DNA of 35,970 nt from a virus. The notes beneath the pieces were generated by a model. The model made no database searches. It worked only from the letters and a program-made list of their open reading frames with translations, and was not told the DNA's origin. The translations under genes were made by a program, and so were the position numbers. The stretch is taken from the IMG/VR virus record IMGVR_UViG_3300030390_002240, positions 1 to 35,970 of that record; one strand, written 5' to 3'. Positions within the stretch are counted from its first letter, which is position 1. The number at the start of each line of letters is the position of its first letter. Positions 15,889 through 25,917 of this stretch are shown piece after piece.

Positions 15889-18800
15889 TTATTGTTGTGT
15901 TTGATATGCGCTTCCACTTGCAACAGTTATTGTAGAAGTGCTATTATTACTAGGGAAAGTACCACTGTAAGATACTCTTATTTTTACTTTTGTACCATCT
16001 TGAGTTATTGCAGCGCTAGCTGTTATACCGCTTGAGTTTGCAACGGTAACAGCAAAATCAGTAAAAGAAACAGCCCACTGTATTCCGTTAATAACTTGTG
16101 GGTGTATATAAAAATCTATTGTTTGTGTTTGTGCCATTGTTCCAGCATCATCATTAAAAGACAATGTTAGGTCTGTACCTGTAGAGTCTGAAGAACTATT
16201 GTTTAAATTCCATTTTTTAGGAGCAATATTTGATGCTATGTCAACAGCTGTCACAGTGTGCGTAAAATACTTTGCATAAGAACCTATGTTAACCGACGCT
16301 GGCGATCCAATACCTTGAATGCTAAAAGACTGTAGCTTTAAGTCGTCAATATCATGATCATCACCTTGTATAAAGTTAAAGTATTTACCTTCTTTTTCTA
16401 CAAAAGTAGTTATTGAACCTGACTCGTTTTCTGTTGCTATTGCAGAAGCTTTCCAACCAGAAGTTCCCTCGTAGTTTATAGACTTAAATGATTTTATAGA
16501 ACCTGGCGCATCGTTAAAAACAAACTTAATACTAGAGTCATACTGCACCCCATAAAAATTCATTCTTGTTAAGTTTTTGTTGTGTAACCAAAGTTCACTA
16601 ACACCATCACCATTTGTATCTGAAAAGCTATAATAATTTCCAGCAACTGAAATACTGTTTTCTGGAATAAACGACTTTAAACTTGTCCAGCCATTTACTT
16701 TTTCTGTAAAACTAACTGTTTTACCATTTAACGTTATGTTGTATAGATCTTTACCTTCGTCATAACCACCTATAACGGTTATAGAGTTGCTTAGATTGTC
16801 TTTAAAGAAGTCAGACATACCTTTAGCTGCTACATCTGTTATACCATCACCAGAAAGCCTTAAAACAGCGTTTCTTTTTTTATCAGCATAATACATTCTA
16901 TATCCAAAATTTGCAAAAGATTCAGGGTTTGTTGATATACCGTACTCACCAGCAAAAGGTATAGTTTGGCCTAACACTTTATTAGTGGCTATTAACTGCG
17001 GGTTTCCATCGGCATTAAATAAAGCGTCTTTATTTGCTAATACTTTTAAAGTTTTGTCTTCACATAACACTACAACGTTGGTATTTCTAGTAAATAGCTT
17101 TTGTATACTACCATAGTCAGGGTTTAAATCTTTAGTTATTTTTTCTGCTTGTATAAATTGGTTTAACCTATTAACACCACTTGTTTCGTTGTATATACCA
17201 GAGTATATCATAGAGTATTTTCTATGATCTTCTTCATATGTTTGCTCTAGTATTGTAGATACAACAGGTCCTTTATCCATAAACACAGCATTAAAGTCGT
17301 CAAAAAGCCTGTTAGACTCAACCCCATTACCAAAGCTAAAGCAGTTATGCCAGTCTAAAACAACTGATGGTATGTTATATATACCAGACACAGGTGTTCC
17401 AGTTGATGCACTTAAAAGTCCACCGCCAACATTAACACTACTACTCGTGACAACGCCACCTATTATATCTTCTTCTGTTTTAAATACATGGCTATAAACA
17501 ACATCTCCATTTGCGTCTTTTAGGCCAACTTCAATTTCTGTTCCAGTTTTGCAATTTTGAAATAGCTGAGCTGGATCAACTTGAAATTGGTTGTTCGATG
17601 TGTTATTAGTATCTGAAACTATTATAGTTGCTGTTGTTCTAAATATTGCCAAAGAACCAGTAACACTTGTATCTGCTAATCTAATAAACATACCGTTTTT
17701 TAAAACTATACTGCTAGTTGGTGTTTCGTAAAACAAGTTTAAATCTGCTCTTTCTTTTGGTAAAACTTCAAAAACCGCAGGTGTTTGAGTTGAAAACGTT
17801 TTGTCACCAGTATCAAGCTCCGCTATAGATATTACACATGAGTTTGATAAACTATGATCAACTCTATTCGCTTTTGTATCAGCTTCTGATATAGAACCTG
17901 TGGCAGTACCAAAAGTAGCATTTGCACAAGTTAAACCCATAGGTGTTATAGCTGCTTTTCCACTTCTAAAAGCTGTAGAAGGATCTGTTGGGCTCCAAAC
18001 AATAGGTTTATTTAATTGTAAGTCGACACATATACCTTGGTTATAGTAAGATTCTTTATCATACTGTCCGTCTTCCCAAACAGCTCTTGAAAGTTCAGAA
18101 GAACCTTTACCACCAAGACCATTGTTCCACCAATCTATATCGGCACTAGCTCCAAAACCATCTGTAAATTTACCAAAACCAATATCTCGTAAATAAATAG
18201 TAGACATTCCAATTGCACCAGCGTGATTGTTAAACACAGCGTGATTTCTAACTACATTTACAATAGTATATACCGTAGCGGTTGGATCTCCAATAATTCT
18301 AAACTGAGTACCAGTTCTTGTCAAGTGATTATACATACCATACTTATCACCTAAATTACCAACTGTAGCTTGATTTGATGGTATTCCAAACCACTTAAAA
18401 GAACAAGCGGTGTTTCCAACAACAAAACCATGTCCTCTTCTAAGCGAGTTTGACACAGCCGTGTGATATAAATCAGCTTCGTCTGTCCAGCTCAAAGAAC
18501 TATCAATACACATTGAAGGATTGTAAGTTATACCATCTGTGTTTTCACCATTATAACCATTTATCCAATAAGCATCATCAGCAAATTCACCTAAACTACC
18601 TTTTTTAAAACCTTCTGTAGTACCTTTTACCCTTACACCATGTGTTGTATAATCTGCAATTTTTAAGTTACCATTAATCATAAATGTTAAACCGTGAGTC
18701 TTAAACAGTGTTGTGTTACCTGTAAACCCTCCAGGTTTTAATCCAAGTTCAGGCGTTTTATTGCTAAATAAAAGTAAATCTTCTAATATACTTGCAGCAC

Positions 18801-21800
18801 CGTGATAATTTACATCTGTTTCATCAGAGTAGTTTATTACATTTGCCTCGTTTCCTGAAGCATTATCGTTTAACCAGCTATGAGCCCAAGTTGCAGGTGA
18901 AGATGTTTTACTTTTCCATATTTGAGCTGTAGCTAGAGCTTCAGTTATGTTTTTGTTTAGTACAGAGTCTCTTTTTATTTTTAAGAAAAACTTCCCTTTA
19001 AATTCATCACCATAACCTTCTTGAGTTTCTTTACTAAACTCACAAACAAATTTGTTGTCTTGTGGGTTTGGTATTACAGTTGAATTTTCAGTGTAAGCAC
19101 TATCATCTGTTAATCTTCTTATTGCAGCAACTGGCGATTCTCCAAGAAAAGAAACATCACCACCAAAAGACTCTTTAACTTCAAATATAAAAGACTCATA
19201 AATATCTTTAAACATAACGGCTTGACCTTCTGTAAATTTTGTAAACTTTTCGCTTAGTTTAACAGAAGTTCCGTTTACAATCTCTTTTACGGTAATTTTT
19301 TGACCAAAAGCTGTTATGCTTGATGACTCACCAGTACAAATGGCCATACCCACAGATATATTTGTTGAGCTAGCAACATTAAGAGTTGTGCTTGTCATTA
19401 CCGCTGTTGTTGTTGTTCTTACAAACCCGTCTGTTTCTACTACATTTGTGCCTGATGCTATTCTGTTTAAAAATTGTTTTCTATATATTTTAGAGGTTTC
19501 GTAATGCTTTGAAGCACTTCCATCTGCTAAAGATTTAAACTGAACATATCTGTCTTTAAAATCATAAAAAACTCCATTAAGCTCACAAGATTCGTTAAAC
19601 AAATCTAATAAATCATTATCTCCGTCTAAATCTTTTGCTGATATTAAAAACCTACTATAACCTTTAGAAGGATATTGACCTGATTGTAGTATATATTTTT
19701 GATTTTTCTTTTGTGTTGTGTTGTCGTCAGAGTCTACTTGTGGGCCTACAGAAAATGTAGTTGCCGAGTTTGAAATACCAACCTCCTCTTTTTTATACTT
19801 TATATAGTCAGGTGCGTTTGATTCTTTGTCTAACACCTTGTATTTTACAGTAGAAGTATTATCTTGTATTGCTACAGTGTCTTTTGCATGAGATTTTTTA
19901 AGAACAATATAGTCTCCAATAGAAACTTTATTTGTATCTGAAGAAGGAAAAGAAATCCAAACATTTTCTTCTTCCTCAGCATTGTAAAAACGATCCATAG
20001 CAATATTGTAAAATTCAGAAGAAGCGTCTTTAACCCAGTACTTGTAATGTGTTGCCCAGTCTGGTGCTTTTGAATTAACTTTTACACTAAAAGAATTTGC
20101 ACAGCTAGAAAACTCTTGCCCAACTTTTACAACTCCTGATTCGTCAGAAAAAACAGGTGTTTGTCTACCAAATCTATCTAAATAAGAAACTCCAACCTCA
20201 TAATCTCTTATTGATTTAATTGACTTAGTCGCAGTGTTATTTTGTATATCGTTTTTTTGAAGTTTTACATCAATATTTACAGGTATATCAGAAATATTAT
20301 ATTGTTGAACATAGTTACCATATAGTAATCTATTAGCTGTTACCTCTTGTGCTTTTGCTTTTCTAGGAACGTTATCGTAAGATCTTAATAGTTGATTAGA
20401 TGGTAATAAAGATTTTATTTCTTCTTTTGTTATAGTTATTTTACCATCGTTGTAAAGATTATCTAAGTCTGATTTTTTAAGTTTTTTTACAACATAAACG
20501 CTAGTTTCGTTAGATTTTTTAGAAATTAAATCTAAACCAATTACATCCTTAGGCTTGTTTCTAAAACCACTTATTTCTATTTTTCTTAAATTATTAAACA
20601 TGGCTTTGTTATAACCATCTTCAGCATCAAAAACATAACCTATTTTAGACTCTGGTAAAAACGCTATTGGAGTAAAAGGAGAAAAAGAAGAGTATTCGTT
20701 ATCTATGTACTTCCATCTATAAGCAAATCTAGGCATTTCAAACTCGTATATAGGATCTTGCTGCTCTCTTAAAGAAGTCCAGCTGGTAGTAGCATCTCCT
20801 GTTATCGCACCTATTTTACTATCAATAGATATTACTTCAGTGTTAAAAGTTTTTCTTCCGCCGTTTGGTGTTGTTCCATACCTACCACCAATTACATAGC
20901 TTGTATTTGTAGCTTTTTTAATAACTATATCATCTATAACACCGTTCCATCTAGTGTCATTGTATAATTTTATTTTAGAAAGACTTAATGCTCCATCAGC
21001 AACAGCTCTTTGCTTCCAGTAAACAGTTTTTGTACCAGTAGTATATGTGTCTAAAAATATTTCGTTAGGGCAATGATGTTGACCATCTACAAAAGTACCT
21101 AGTAATAATTTTAAAACACCTTTGTCAGTGCCATTTCCAGTTGTAGCTGTTGTCACACCGTAAGTCATTTTGTATACCTCACCGTCTACTAAAGCTTCTG
21201 ATAAAGTATTCTCAGCAAAACCCCACTCACTGTTTGGACTTGTTAAAGCGCCACTTGTTACAAAAAATGCAGCATCTGTAGCACTTGTAGTTATAGCCGT
21301 TCCTGAAGTAGTTCCTGAGCTACCACCAAAAGAAGTCCAGCCAGTAGTAGAACTAAAATCACCATTTTGAACCTTGTCATTACCAACAACACCATCACCT
21401 ACAGCATTTACTTGTGACTTAGCTATTTTAGTAATGTTAGAAGTACCAGCAACTTCTTCTAAAAGCTTTAATCTAACAACAATATCACTGTCACTTTCAG
21501 GATCACCTATGTCACCTATATTAGTTTTTAATTTTATAATGTCTCCAGTTTCGTAAGCAACATTTCCATAAAAGTTAAAAGGCTCAATAGATATAATTCT
21601 TGGCCCAGACATACAGATTATACTGCTAATTGTTATAACACCTGTAGTGTTTGCGCTTGCAAATATTTTTAACTGTTTACCTGTTGATTTAAAAATATAG
21701 TTAAACTGCTTTGTAGACGTGTTGGTTTGTACAACCTCATAACCAATACCACTTGCATTACTACTAGCATCGTCGTGAGAAAAACCAATTTCTCCACTAC

Positions 21801-23172
21801 CACCTGTTCTACTTATAGTTACTGATATTTTATATATATGACCGTCTATTAATCCAGATGAACTAGGTGTTATACCCTCTAAATAAACAGTTGAACCAGT
21901 ACTGTTTGTAGAGGTGTAAGTACCAGCAGCACCTTTAGTCCAACTAGCATCAGAGTCAGAGCTAACAGCTAATATAATATCTGTTCCTGTTCCATTTTTT
22001 AATAAACCACCGTCTAAAAGTAAGCTTCCATCAGCATTTTTATAAGGAGAACTGCTAACGCCTGTAGGTTTGTTTATAACTTGATTAGTTGAGTTTGTGT
22101 ACTGCCAAAGGTTTGTGTTGTTAAAAGGCTCTGACCACTCGCTTATTCTTATTTTTCGATTAGCAGATATTAAAGACGTTGATTTTATTTGTCCATTTAA
22201 TCTTATTCTATGATTTAAGTAATCAACATCTCTTATGGTAAAAGACTCTGTAGGTTCTACCCAGTTTGAAGAGTGAGTAGATATTCTTACTCTCATACCT
22301 TTTCTCACACCTTGCCATTTCATGTAACTACTTTGTTTTCCTATAACAGCAGACTCTGAAGGATCAAAACATATAACGTCACTTGCACTTTCGGCAACAG
22401 TAGTAAGAATAGCTCTTTCTAAATATGTTTCTTCTGTTATGTTTTTTTGATGTGAGTGTGAACCAGCACCTCTAGCAAACACGTTGTGAGCATTTGTTAA
22501 GTCAAAACCATGTCTTTGTTCAGGAGAAACGTTATGTGTATTTTTGTGAGTGTGGGTTTTACCTTCAACATTACCTTCTCGCACTTTACTTGAAAGTGTT
22601 ATTTTAGGAGCGTTTAAAGGATATTTTTTTATGACAGTTATATCATCTTGTGTAAACTTTTTTGTTGCTTGTAAGTTTATACCGTCTTTGAAAAGAGATG
22701 TTGAGGTAAAGTTGGGTGAGTAGTGTCTGTTAATGTTAAGTTGCCTTGGCTCATTTAAATTATCAGTCCAAAATAAAAGATCATCAATTACATTTATACC
22801 AGTTATTAAATAGTTGGTGTTAAACTTTAAAAACCTATCAACATCAACTTCTTCTTTATCTACTAGTAAAGGTGTAATTTCATCTGTTTCTGGATTATAC
22901 TTTGCTATAGCATCTACAGTGTTACCCTTAATAAACCAGATTATAGTGTTGTCTTTTTTGTTTACATAAGAACCTATACACTTAGCGCCAGCAATATTAA
23001 TATTAGATTTAACTACATTTCCAAAAGCGTTTTGAACGGCGCCAAGGTCGTCTTCTTCTGAAGAACTAACGTCTATATTAAAAGCTTCTCTATATTCACC
23101 TTTTGGGATTAATCTTTCATCAAGATCTTGATTCATCTTAGCCCCAGTGAAATTATTTTTAATTTCTGGCAT
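15889..23172 (-). CDS. Very large tail protein (stabilisation/muzzle type), 2427 aa
   Basis: The N-terminus (GAKMNQDLDERLIPKGEYREAF..., then GAVQNAFGN and TGINVIDDLLFWTDN at about 124-138) matches my memory of P22 gp10-like stabilisation or crAss-like tail muzzle proteins, which close the neck and form a short tail. Added parts: a His-rich patch (207-241), two jelly-roll modules like carbohydrate-binding domains (about 375-520 and 603-750, the second starting NGDFSSTTGW and ending GVIDDIVI), an adhesin-like module (about 1250-1323), a propeller-like core around 2050-2280, and an Ig-like C-terminus (about 2330-2427). It starts 3 bases after the stop of the second ring protein. It is much longer than T7 gp12 (about 800 residues) because of the inserts, which may help bind surface glycans. 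Tail assignment is good; the exact role is inference. Confidence 0.75.
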   Translation of the reverse strand: MPEIKNNFTGAKMNQDLDERLIPKGEYREAFNIDVSSSEEDDLGAVQNAFGNVVKSNINIAGAKCIGSYVNKKDNTIIWFIKGNTVDAIAKYNPETDEITPLLVDKEEVDVDRFLKFNTNYLITGINVIDDLLFWTDNLNEPRQLNINRHYSPNFTSTSLFKDGINLQATKKFTQDDITVIKKYPLNAPKITLSSKVREGNVEGKTHTHKNTHNVSPEQRHGFDLTNAHNVFARGAGSHSHQKNITEETYLERAILTTVAESASDVICFDPSESAVIGKQSSYMKWQGVRKGMRVRISTHSSNWVEPTESFTIRDVDYLNHRIRLNGQIKSTSLISANRKIRISEWSEPFNNTNLWQYTNSTNQVINKPTGVSSSPYKNADGSLLLDGGLLKNGTGTDIILAVSSDSDASWTKGAAGTYTSTNSTGSTVYLEGITPSSSGLIDGHIYKISVTISRTGGSGEIGFSHDDASSNASGIGYEVVQTNTSTKQFNYIFKSTGKQLKIFASANTTGVITISSIICMSGPRIISIEPFNFYGNVAYETGDIIKLKTNIGDIGDPESDSDIVVRLKLLEEVAGTSNITKIAKSQVNAVGDGVVGNDKVQNGDFSSTTGWTSFGGSSGTTSGTAITTSATDAAFFVTSGALTSPNSEWGFAENTLSEALVDGEVYKMTYGVTTATTGNGTDKGVLKLLLGTFVDGQHHCPNEIFLDTYTTGTKTVYWKQRAVADGALSLSKIKLYNDTRWNGVIDDIVIKKATNTSYVIGGRYGTTPNGGRKTFNTEVISIDSKIGAITGDATTSWTSLREQQDPIYEFEMPRFAYRWKYIDNEYSSFSPFTPIAFLPESKIGYVFDAEDGYNKAMFNNLRKIEISGFRNKPKDVIGLDLISKKSNETSVYVVKKLKKSDLDNLYNDGKITITKEEIKSLLPSNQLLRSYDNVPRKAKAQEVTANRLLYGNYVQQYNISDIPVNIDVKLQKNDIQNNTATKSIKSIRDYEVGVSYLDRFGRQTPVFSDESGVVKVGQEFSSCANSFSVKVNSKAPDWATHYKYWVKDASSEFYNIAMDRFYNAEEEENVWISFPSSDTNKVSIGDYIVLKKSHAKDTVAIQDNTSTVKYKVLDKESNAPDYIKYKKEEVGISNSATTFSVGPQVDSDDNTTQKKNQKYILQSGQYPSKGYSRFLISAKDLDGDNDLLDLFNESCELNGVFYDFKDRYVQFKSLADGSASKHYETSKIYRKQFLNRIASGTNVVETDGFVRTTTTAVMTSTTLNVASSTNISVGMAICTGESSSITAFGQKITVKEIVNGTSVKLSEKFTKFTEGQAVMFKDIYESFIFEVKESFGGDVSFLGESPVAAIRRLTDDSAYTENSTVIPNPQDNKFVCEFSKETQEGYGDEFKGKFFLKIKRDSVLNKNITEALATAQIWKSKTSSPATWAHSWLNDNASGNEANVINYSDETDVNYHGAASILEDLLLFSNKTPELGLKPGGFTGNTTLFKTHGLTFMINGNLKIADYTTHGVRVKGTTEGFKKGSLGEFADDAYWINGYNGENTDGITYNPSMCIDSSLSWTDEADLYHTAVSNSLRRGHGFVVGNTACSFKWFGIPSNQATVGNLGDKYGMYNHLTRTGTQFRIIGDPTATVYTIVNVVRNHAVFNNHAGAIGMSTIYLRDIGFGKFTDGFGASADIDWWNNGLGGKGSSELSRAVWEDGQYDKESYYNQGICVDLQLNKPIVWSPTDPSTAFRSGKAAITPMGLTCANATFGTATGSISEADTKANRVDHSLSNSCVISIAELDTGDKTFSTQTPAVFEVLPKERADLNLFYETPTSSIVLKNGMFIRLADTSVTGSLAIFRTTATIIVSDTNNTSNNQFQVDPAQLFQNCKTGTEIEVGLKDANGDVVYSHVFKTEEDIIGGVVTSSSVNVGGGLLSASTGTPVSGIYNIPSVVLDWHNCFSFGNGVESNRLFDDFNAVFMDKGPVVSTILEQTYEEDHRKYSMIYSGIYNETSGVNRLNQFIQAEKITKDLNPDYGSIQKLFTRNTNVVVLCEDKTLKVLANKDALFNADGNPQLIATNKVLGQTIPFAGEYGISTNPESFANFGYRMYYADKKRNAVLRLSGDGITDVAAKGMSDFFKDNLSNSITVIGGYDEGKDLYNITLNGKTVSFTEKVNGWTSLKSFIPENSISVAGNYYSFSDTNGDGVSELWLHNKNLTRMNFYGVQYDSSIKFVFNDAPGSIKSFKSINYEGTSGWKASAIATENESGSITTFVEKEGKYFNFIQGDDHDIDDLKLQSFSIQGIGSPASVNIGSYAKYFTHTVTAVDIASNIAPKKWNLNNSSSDSTGTDLTLSFNDDAGTMAQTQTIDFYIHPQVINGIQWAVSFTDFAVTVANSSGITASAAITQDGTKVKIRVSYSGTFPSNNSTSTITVASGSAYQTQQ

Positions 23173-23175
23173 GTA

Positions 23176-24288
23176 CTAGTGTTTTATATGTTTTGACTTT
23201 CCTCTCATTGTTTGTTCTAACTCTCTAGGTTTTAAATTAGACAGTCTTAACTTTGCTGTTCTTATAGCAGCTCTTTTTTCTTTTTTAAATCTATTTACTA
23301 TGTATTCTTGTACGTTTGCTTTTGTAGCTAATATGCCATGGGCTATATATTTATAAACTGCTTCTTCTGCAAACTTATGAATTACCATTTCACCATCAGT
23401 AGCTAAACCATCACTTACGTATTGTACAACAACAAGTTTTGTGTTTACATTAGAAGAAAAATTTATTTTACCTTTTTCTTCATCAATAAAGTAATAGCCG
23501 TTTGCATTTGCTGAATCTGGGTTAATACCAAAACGTCTTCCAAAATTTGAGTCATAAATTTTAGTATCGTAATTAATATCATCAGTTACAGTTCCAGACA
23601 AATTTTTTCTTCTTGCTAAAGTTGTAGAATCAGAACCTGTTAAATATTCGCCTTGATCGTTGAAAATGTATTCATATGTACCATCTTGAGATATATCTGT
23701 TGGATTTCCAGTATGTCTTATTGGACTTAAAGGTCTATATATTCCAGAATTATCTACCCAAGAAATATTTACGTAGTTAACATAATCTGGAGGTAAATCC
23801 ATTTGCAAACTAGAGTCTATTTCAACTTCCTGTGCTTTTGTAGACTTAAGAGTGTCGTAGCTAAGTTCTTGAAAAGCTCTTTTAGCATAAAAAACAACGT
23901 CAGTTCTTCTTGCTCTACTTATTAACTTGTCTTCACCAGTGTATGCTACTATAAAGTTATTTGTTATATCATCTAGTGATATGTGTTTATAATTACCTAA
24001 ATTTGGATTAATTAATATAACTTCAACAATTGTGTTTACAGGTATTTGAGTGTCTAACACTAAAACGCCAGTAGAACTAGTGTAGCTTGTTATAGCAACA
24101 CTAAATGCGGAAGCTAAAGTTCTTTGTGTTTTAGTAACACTACCTACAGTACCTGTTAAAAAAACATTAAACTCAGCTGAACTTGATGGTAGAGCTGGAT
24201 AATCTAATGTAAAATTAGTTTGATTAGCTGTAGCTGTAAAACTATTAAACCCGTGATATTGCTCTTTTGTTCCTTTAAATAATCCCAT
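23176..24288 (-). CDS. Neck/tail ring (adaptor) protein 2 (370 aa)
   Basis: The N-terminal ~110 residues are a beta domain (FNSFTATANQTNFTLDYPA...). From about residue 110 follows a conserved helical/beta part: DDITNNFIVAYTGEDKL, SRARRTDVVFYAKRAFQELS, LPPDYVNYVNISWVD, and a basic C-terminal helix region (RFKKEKRAAIRTAKLRLSNL...RGKSKHIKH). I recognise this arrangement from head-tail adaptor or ring proteins of marine phages; the similarity is remembered, not computed. It lies between another ring-type protein and the large tail protein, the place of the connector and tail-tube genes in T7 (gp11) and P22 (gp4). Its ATG lies 3 bases after the previous stop. No catalytic motif is seen. Confidence 0.7.
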   Translation of the reverse strand: MGLFKGTKEQYHGFNSFTATANQTNFTLDYPALPSSSAEFNVFLTGTVGSVTKTQRTLASAFSVAITSYTSSTGVLVLDTQIPVNTIVEVILINPNLGNYKHISLDDITNNFIVAYTGEDKLISRARRTDVVFYAKRAFQELSYDTLKSTKAQEVEIDSSLQMDLPPDYVNYVNISWVDNSGIYRPLSPIRHTGNPTDISQDGTYEYIFNDQGEYLTGSDSTTLARRKNLSGTVTDDINYDTKIYDSNFGRRFGINPDSANANGYYFIDEEKGKINFSSNVNTKLVVVQYVSDGLATDGEMVIHKFAEEAVYKYIAHGILATKANVQEYIVNRFKKEKRAAIRTAKLRLSNLKPRELEQTMRGKSKHIKH

Positions 24289-24291
24289 ATG

Positions 24292-25011
24292 TTATTGTTT
24301 TTCTTGTTGTGTTTTTTTGTTATCTTCGCCTGTAGCTATTTGATACATACTAGGGTCTTGTAATACTATTCCTGCTAAAGCAAGTATTTTTATAACTAAA
24401 GTTGTTTCTTCAGATTCGTGTAACTGTGGGTTTGTTGATGTTCCACTATTGTATAAAGCAGTACCACTTACGTCTGTGTAACCCCAAACAATATCAGTTG
24501 GCCTAGCAACATAATTACAAGTAATATTACTAACGCTATATGCTGGTGTTGGTGAAGATGGAAAAACTTTAATAGTAGTGTCTGTTTTACGAACGTAAAC
24601 AGGGTGGGTTGTTGTTGGCGCTGCTAAAGGTGAACGCTCTACGTATAATAATTCTTTTTTATTTATTTGTTCTACTTCTACATCATAACCAGCTGCTCCG
24701 TAAAAAACCAAACCTAACCTATAAACATCTGTAGGTAAAGTTAACTGGTTTCCACTAACAGCAGACATAGAAACTCTATACTTCTCAAAAGGACTTATTT
24801 TTTCTTCTAGTAAACTAATCATATTAGAATACTCTGTGTCATTGCTATTTACTCTATCAAATTTATTAATGTCATAAAAATATTCTTCATAAACCTCCAT
24901 TTGAGCTTGGTTAGCTAATAAGTTAAATTCTTGCGGCGTTATATAGCCTCTTTGTTCTTTATTAGCTATTGCTAATACTCTTTGATATACTGTATCTATA
25001 CTTATAGCCAT
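24292..25011 (-). CDS. Neck/tail ring (adaptor) protein 1 (239 aa)
   Basis: The protein opens with a helical segment, IDTVYQRVLAIANKEQRGYITPQEFNLL, followed by ANQAQMEVYEEYFYDINKF. This is the helical start typical of phage head-completion or tail-tubular adaptor proteins. The middle has the PTDVYRLGLVFY / VEQINKKELLYVERSPLAAPT pattern, and the C-terminus ends LHESEETTLVIKILALAG...QEKQ, a helix that in such proteins docks on the portal. It is the first tail gene after the head block and is preceded by a 61-base gap that holds a marked hairpin. The A-rich stretch TTAAAAAACAAAT directly before the ATG serves as leader. Ring or adaptor identity is fairly secure from pattern and position. Confidence 0.7.
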   Translation of the reverse strand: MAISIDTVYQRVLAIANKEQRGYITPQEFNLLANQAQMEVYEEYFYDINKFDRVNSNDTEYSNMISLLEEKISPFEKYRVSMSAVSGNQLTLPTDVYRLGLVFYGAAGYDVEVEQINKKELLYVERSPLAAPTTTHPVYVRKTDTTIKVFPSSPTPAYSVSNITCNYVARPTDIVWGYTDVSGTALYNSGTSTNPQLHESEETTLVIKILALAGIVLQDPSMYQIATGEDNKKTQQEKQ

Positions 25012-25024
25012 ATTTGTTTTTTAA

Positions 25025-25067
25025 TTTGTAGTTTGCAATCGCCCCGTAGAGCGACTGCTTCTACAAA
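25025..25067. promoter_or_regulatory. Long imperfect hairpin in the gap before ring protein 1
   Basis: The gap folds as TTTGTAG-TTT-GCA-A-TCGC, loop CCCGTAGA, then GCGA-C-TGC-TT-CTACAAA (plus strand): 14 paired bases with one A/C mismatch and one small internal loop. On the coding strand the hairpin is followed by A-rich, not T-rich, sequence and ends 13 bases before the ring-protein ATG, so it is not a normal intrinsic terminator for that direction. It may be an mRNA processing or stability element, or affect translation of the next gene. Confidence 0.6.
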
Positions 25068-25072
25068 GGTTT

Positions 25073-25888
25073 TTACTTCAATTGTTTTTCAATATTTGTA
25101 AATATTTCCATACCTTCATCAGTTTTAAACCAAGCGGCTAAAGCTGAGTATGGATGTTCATCAAATGGAACGTTCATTAGTTTTCTATTATTAGAAGACC
25201 AAGTAAATGTTCTTTGATCTGAAGATAAACTTACTATTCCTTTTTCAACTGCTTTTATACCTGTATTTCTAAGCTGAACATTTTCATCGTTAACTAAGTC
25301 TAAGAACAGTGTAGGGTTATGCTTGGCATATAATAGTGTATCTCTTTTAAGTTCCTTAGAACTCATCTTAGACACATCAGATCCAAGCTCTACTCTCATA
25401 ACTGCTTCCATTAAATCTACATCTAAATTTACAGCTGTAGTAAGTGCTTCTATTTCAATTTCAATATCATTTACTTCGTCTTGAGCCACAACTTCTGGTC
25501 TCCACTCTTCGTAAACTTTATTTAGCATTGGGTGGTATAAGGAAAGTAATTTTTGTAACATAACATCTTCTTTAGTTACGGTTAAAACACCTTCATAAAA
25601 CACAATATGTTCCATGTTTTGTGGTCCTTGCATTTCATCAACAAAAACAGTTTTTTGATTTTTGCAATACTTAACTTCTCTTTGATAACCTTTTTCAGGG
25701 TCAAACCAAAACAAACCTCTACTTTTTAAGGTTAATGTTAATGGTGACATGTTATTTTTTAAAAGGTATGTTCTATCTTTTAATTCCCACTTATTTTTTT
25801 TTGGTTTTGGAGTTTCCATAACCTGTACTTTTTCTATATGCTCATCGCCAGGATCTCCCGCGTAAGCTTTTTTTGTTGTTTTTGCCAT
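25073..25888 (-). CDS. Structural protein of unknown role, next to the major capsid gene (271 aa)
   Basis: The N-terminus is basic and disordered (MAKTTKKAYAGDPGDEHIEK), followed by a compact beta-looking part (about 35-105: KNNMSPLTLTLKSRGLFWFD...HIVFYEGVLTVTKEDVMLQK) and a helical second half with ELGSDVSKMSSKELKRDTLLYA. The C-terminus has SSDQRTFTWSSNNRKLMNVP. No enzyme motif is seen. It is the first gene after the capsid terminator and has an AT-rich leader nearly identical to that of the scaffold gene. Position suggests a capsid-associated or head-completion protein, but I cannot name a family. Confidence 0.65.
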   Translation of the reverse strand: MAKTTKKAYAGDPGDEHIEKVQVMETPKPKKNKWELKDRTYLLKNNMSPLTLTLKSRGLFWFDPEKGYQREVKYCKNQKTVFVDEMQGPQNMEHIVFYEGVLTVTKEDVMLQKLLSLYHPMLNKVYEEWRPEVVAQDEVNDIEIEIEALTTAVNLDVDLMEAVMRVELGSDVSKMSSKELKRDTLLYAKHNPTLFLDLVNDENVQLRNTGIKAVEKGIVSLSSDQRTFTWSSNNRKLMNVPFDEHPYSALAAWFKTDEGMEIFTNIEKQLK

Positions 25889-25917
25889 AATATAATATAT
25901 AATAAAATTAGTAAATA

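Noticed and set aside
25028-25064. The intergenic hairpin as a tRNA or tmRNA fragment
   Set aside because: It is far too short, with no cloverleaf, TTCRA loop or CCA end.
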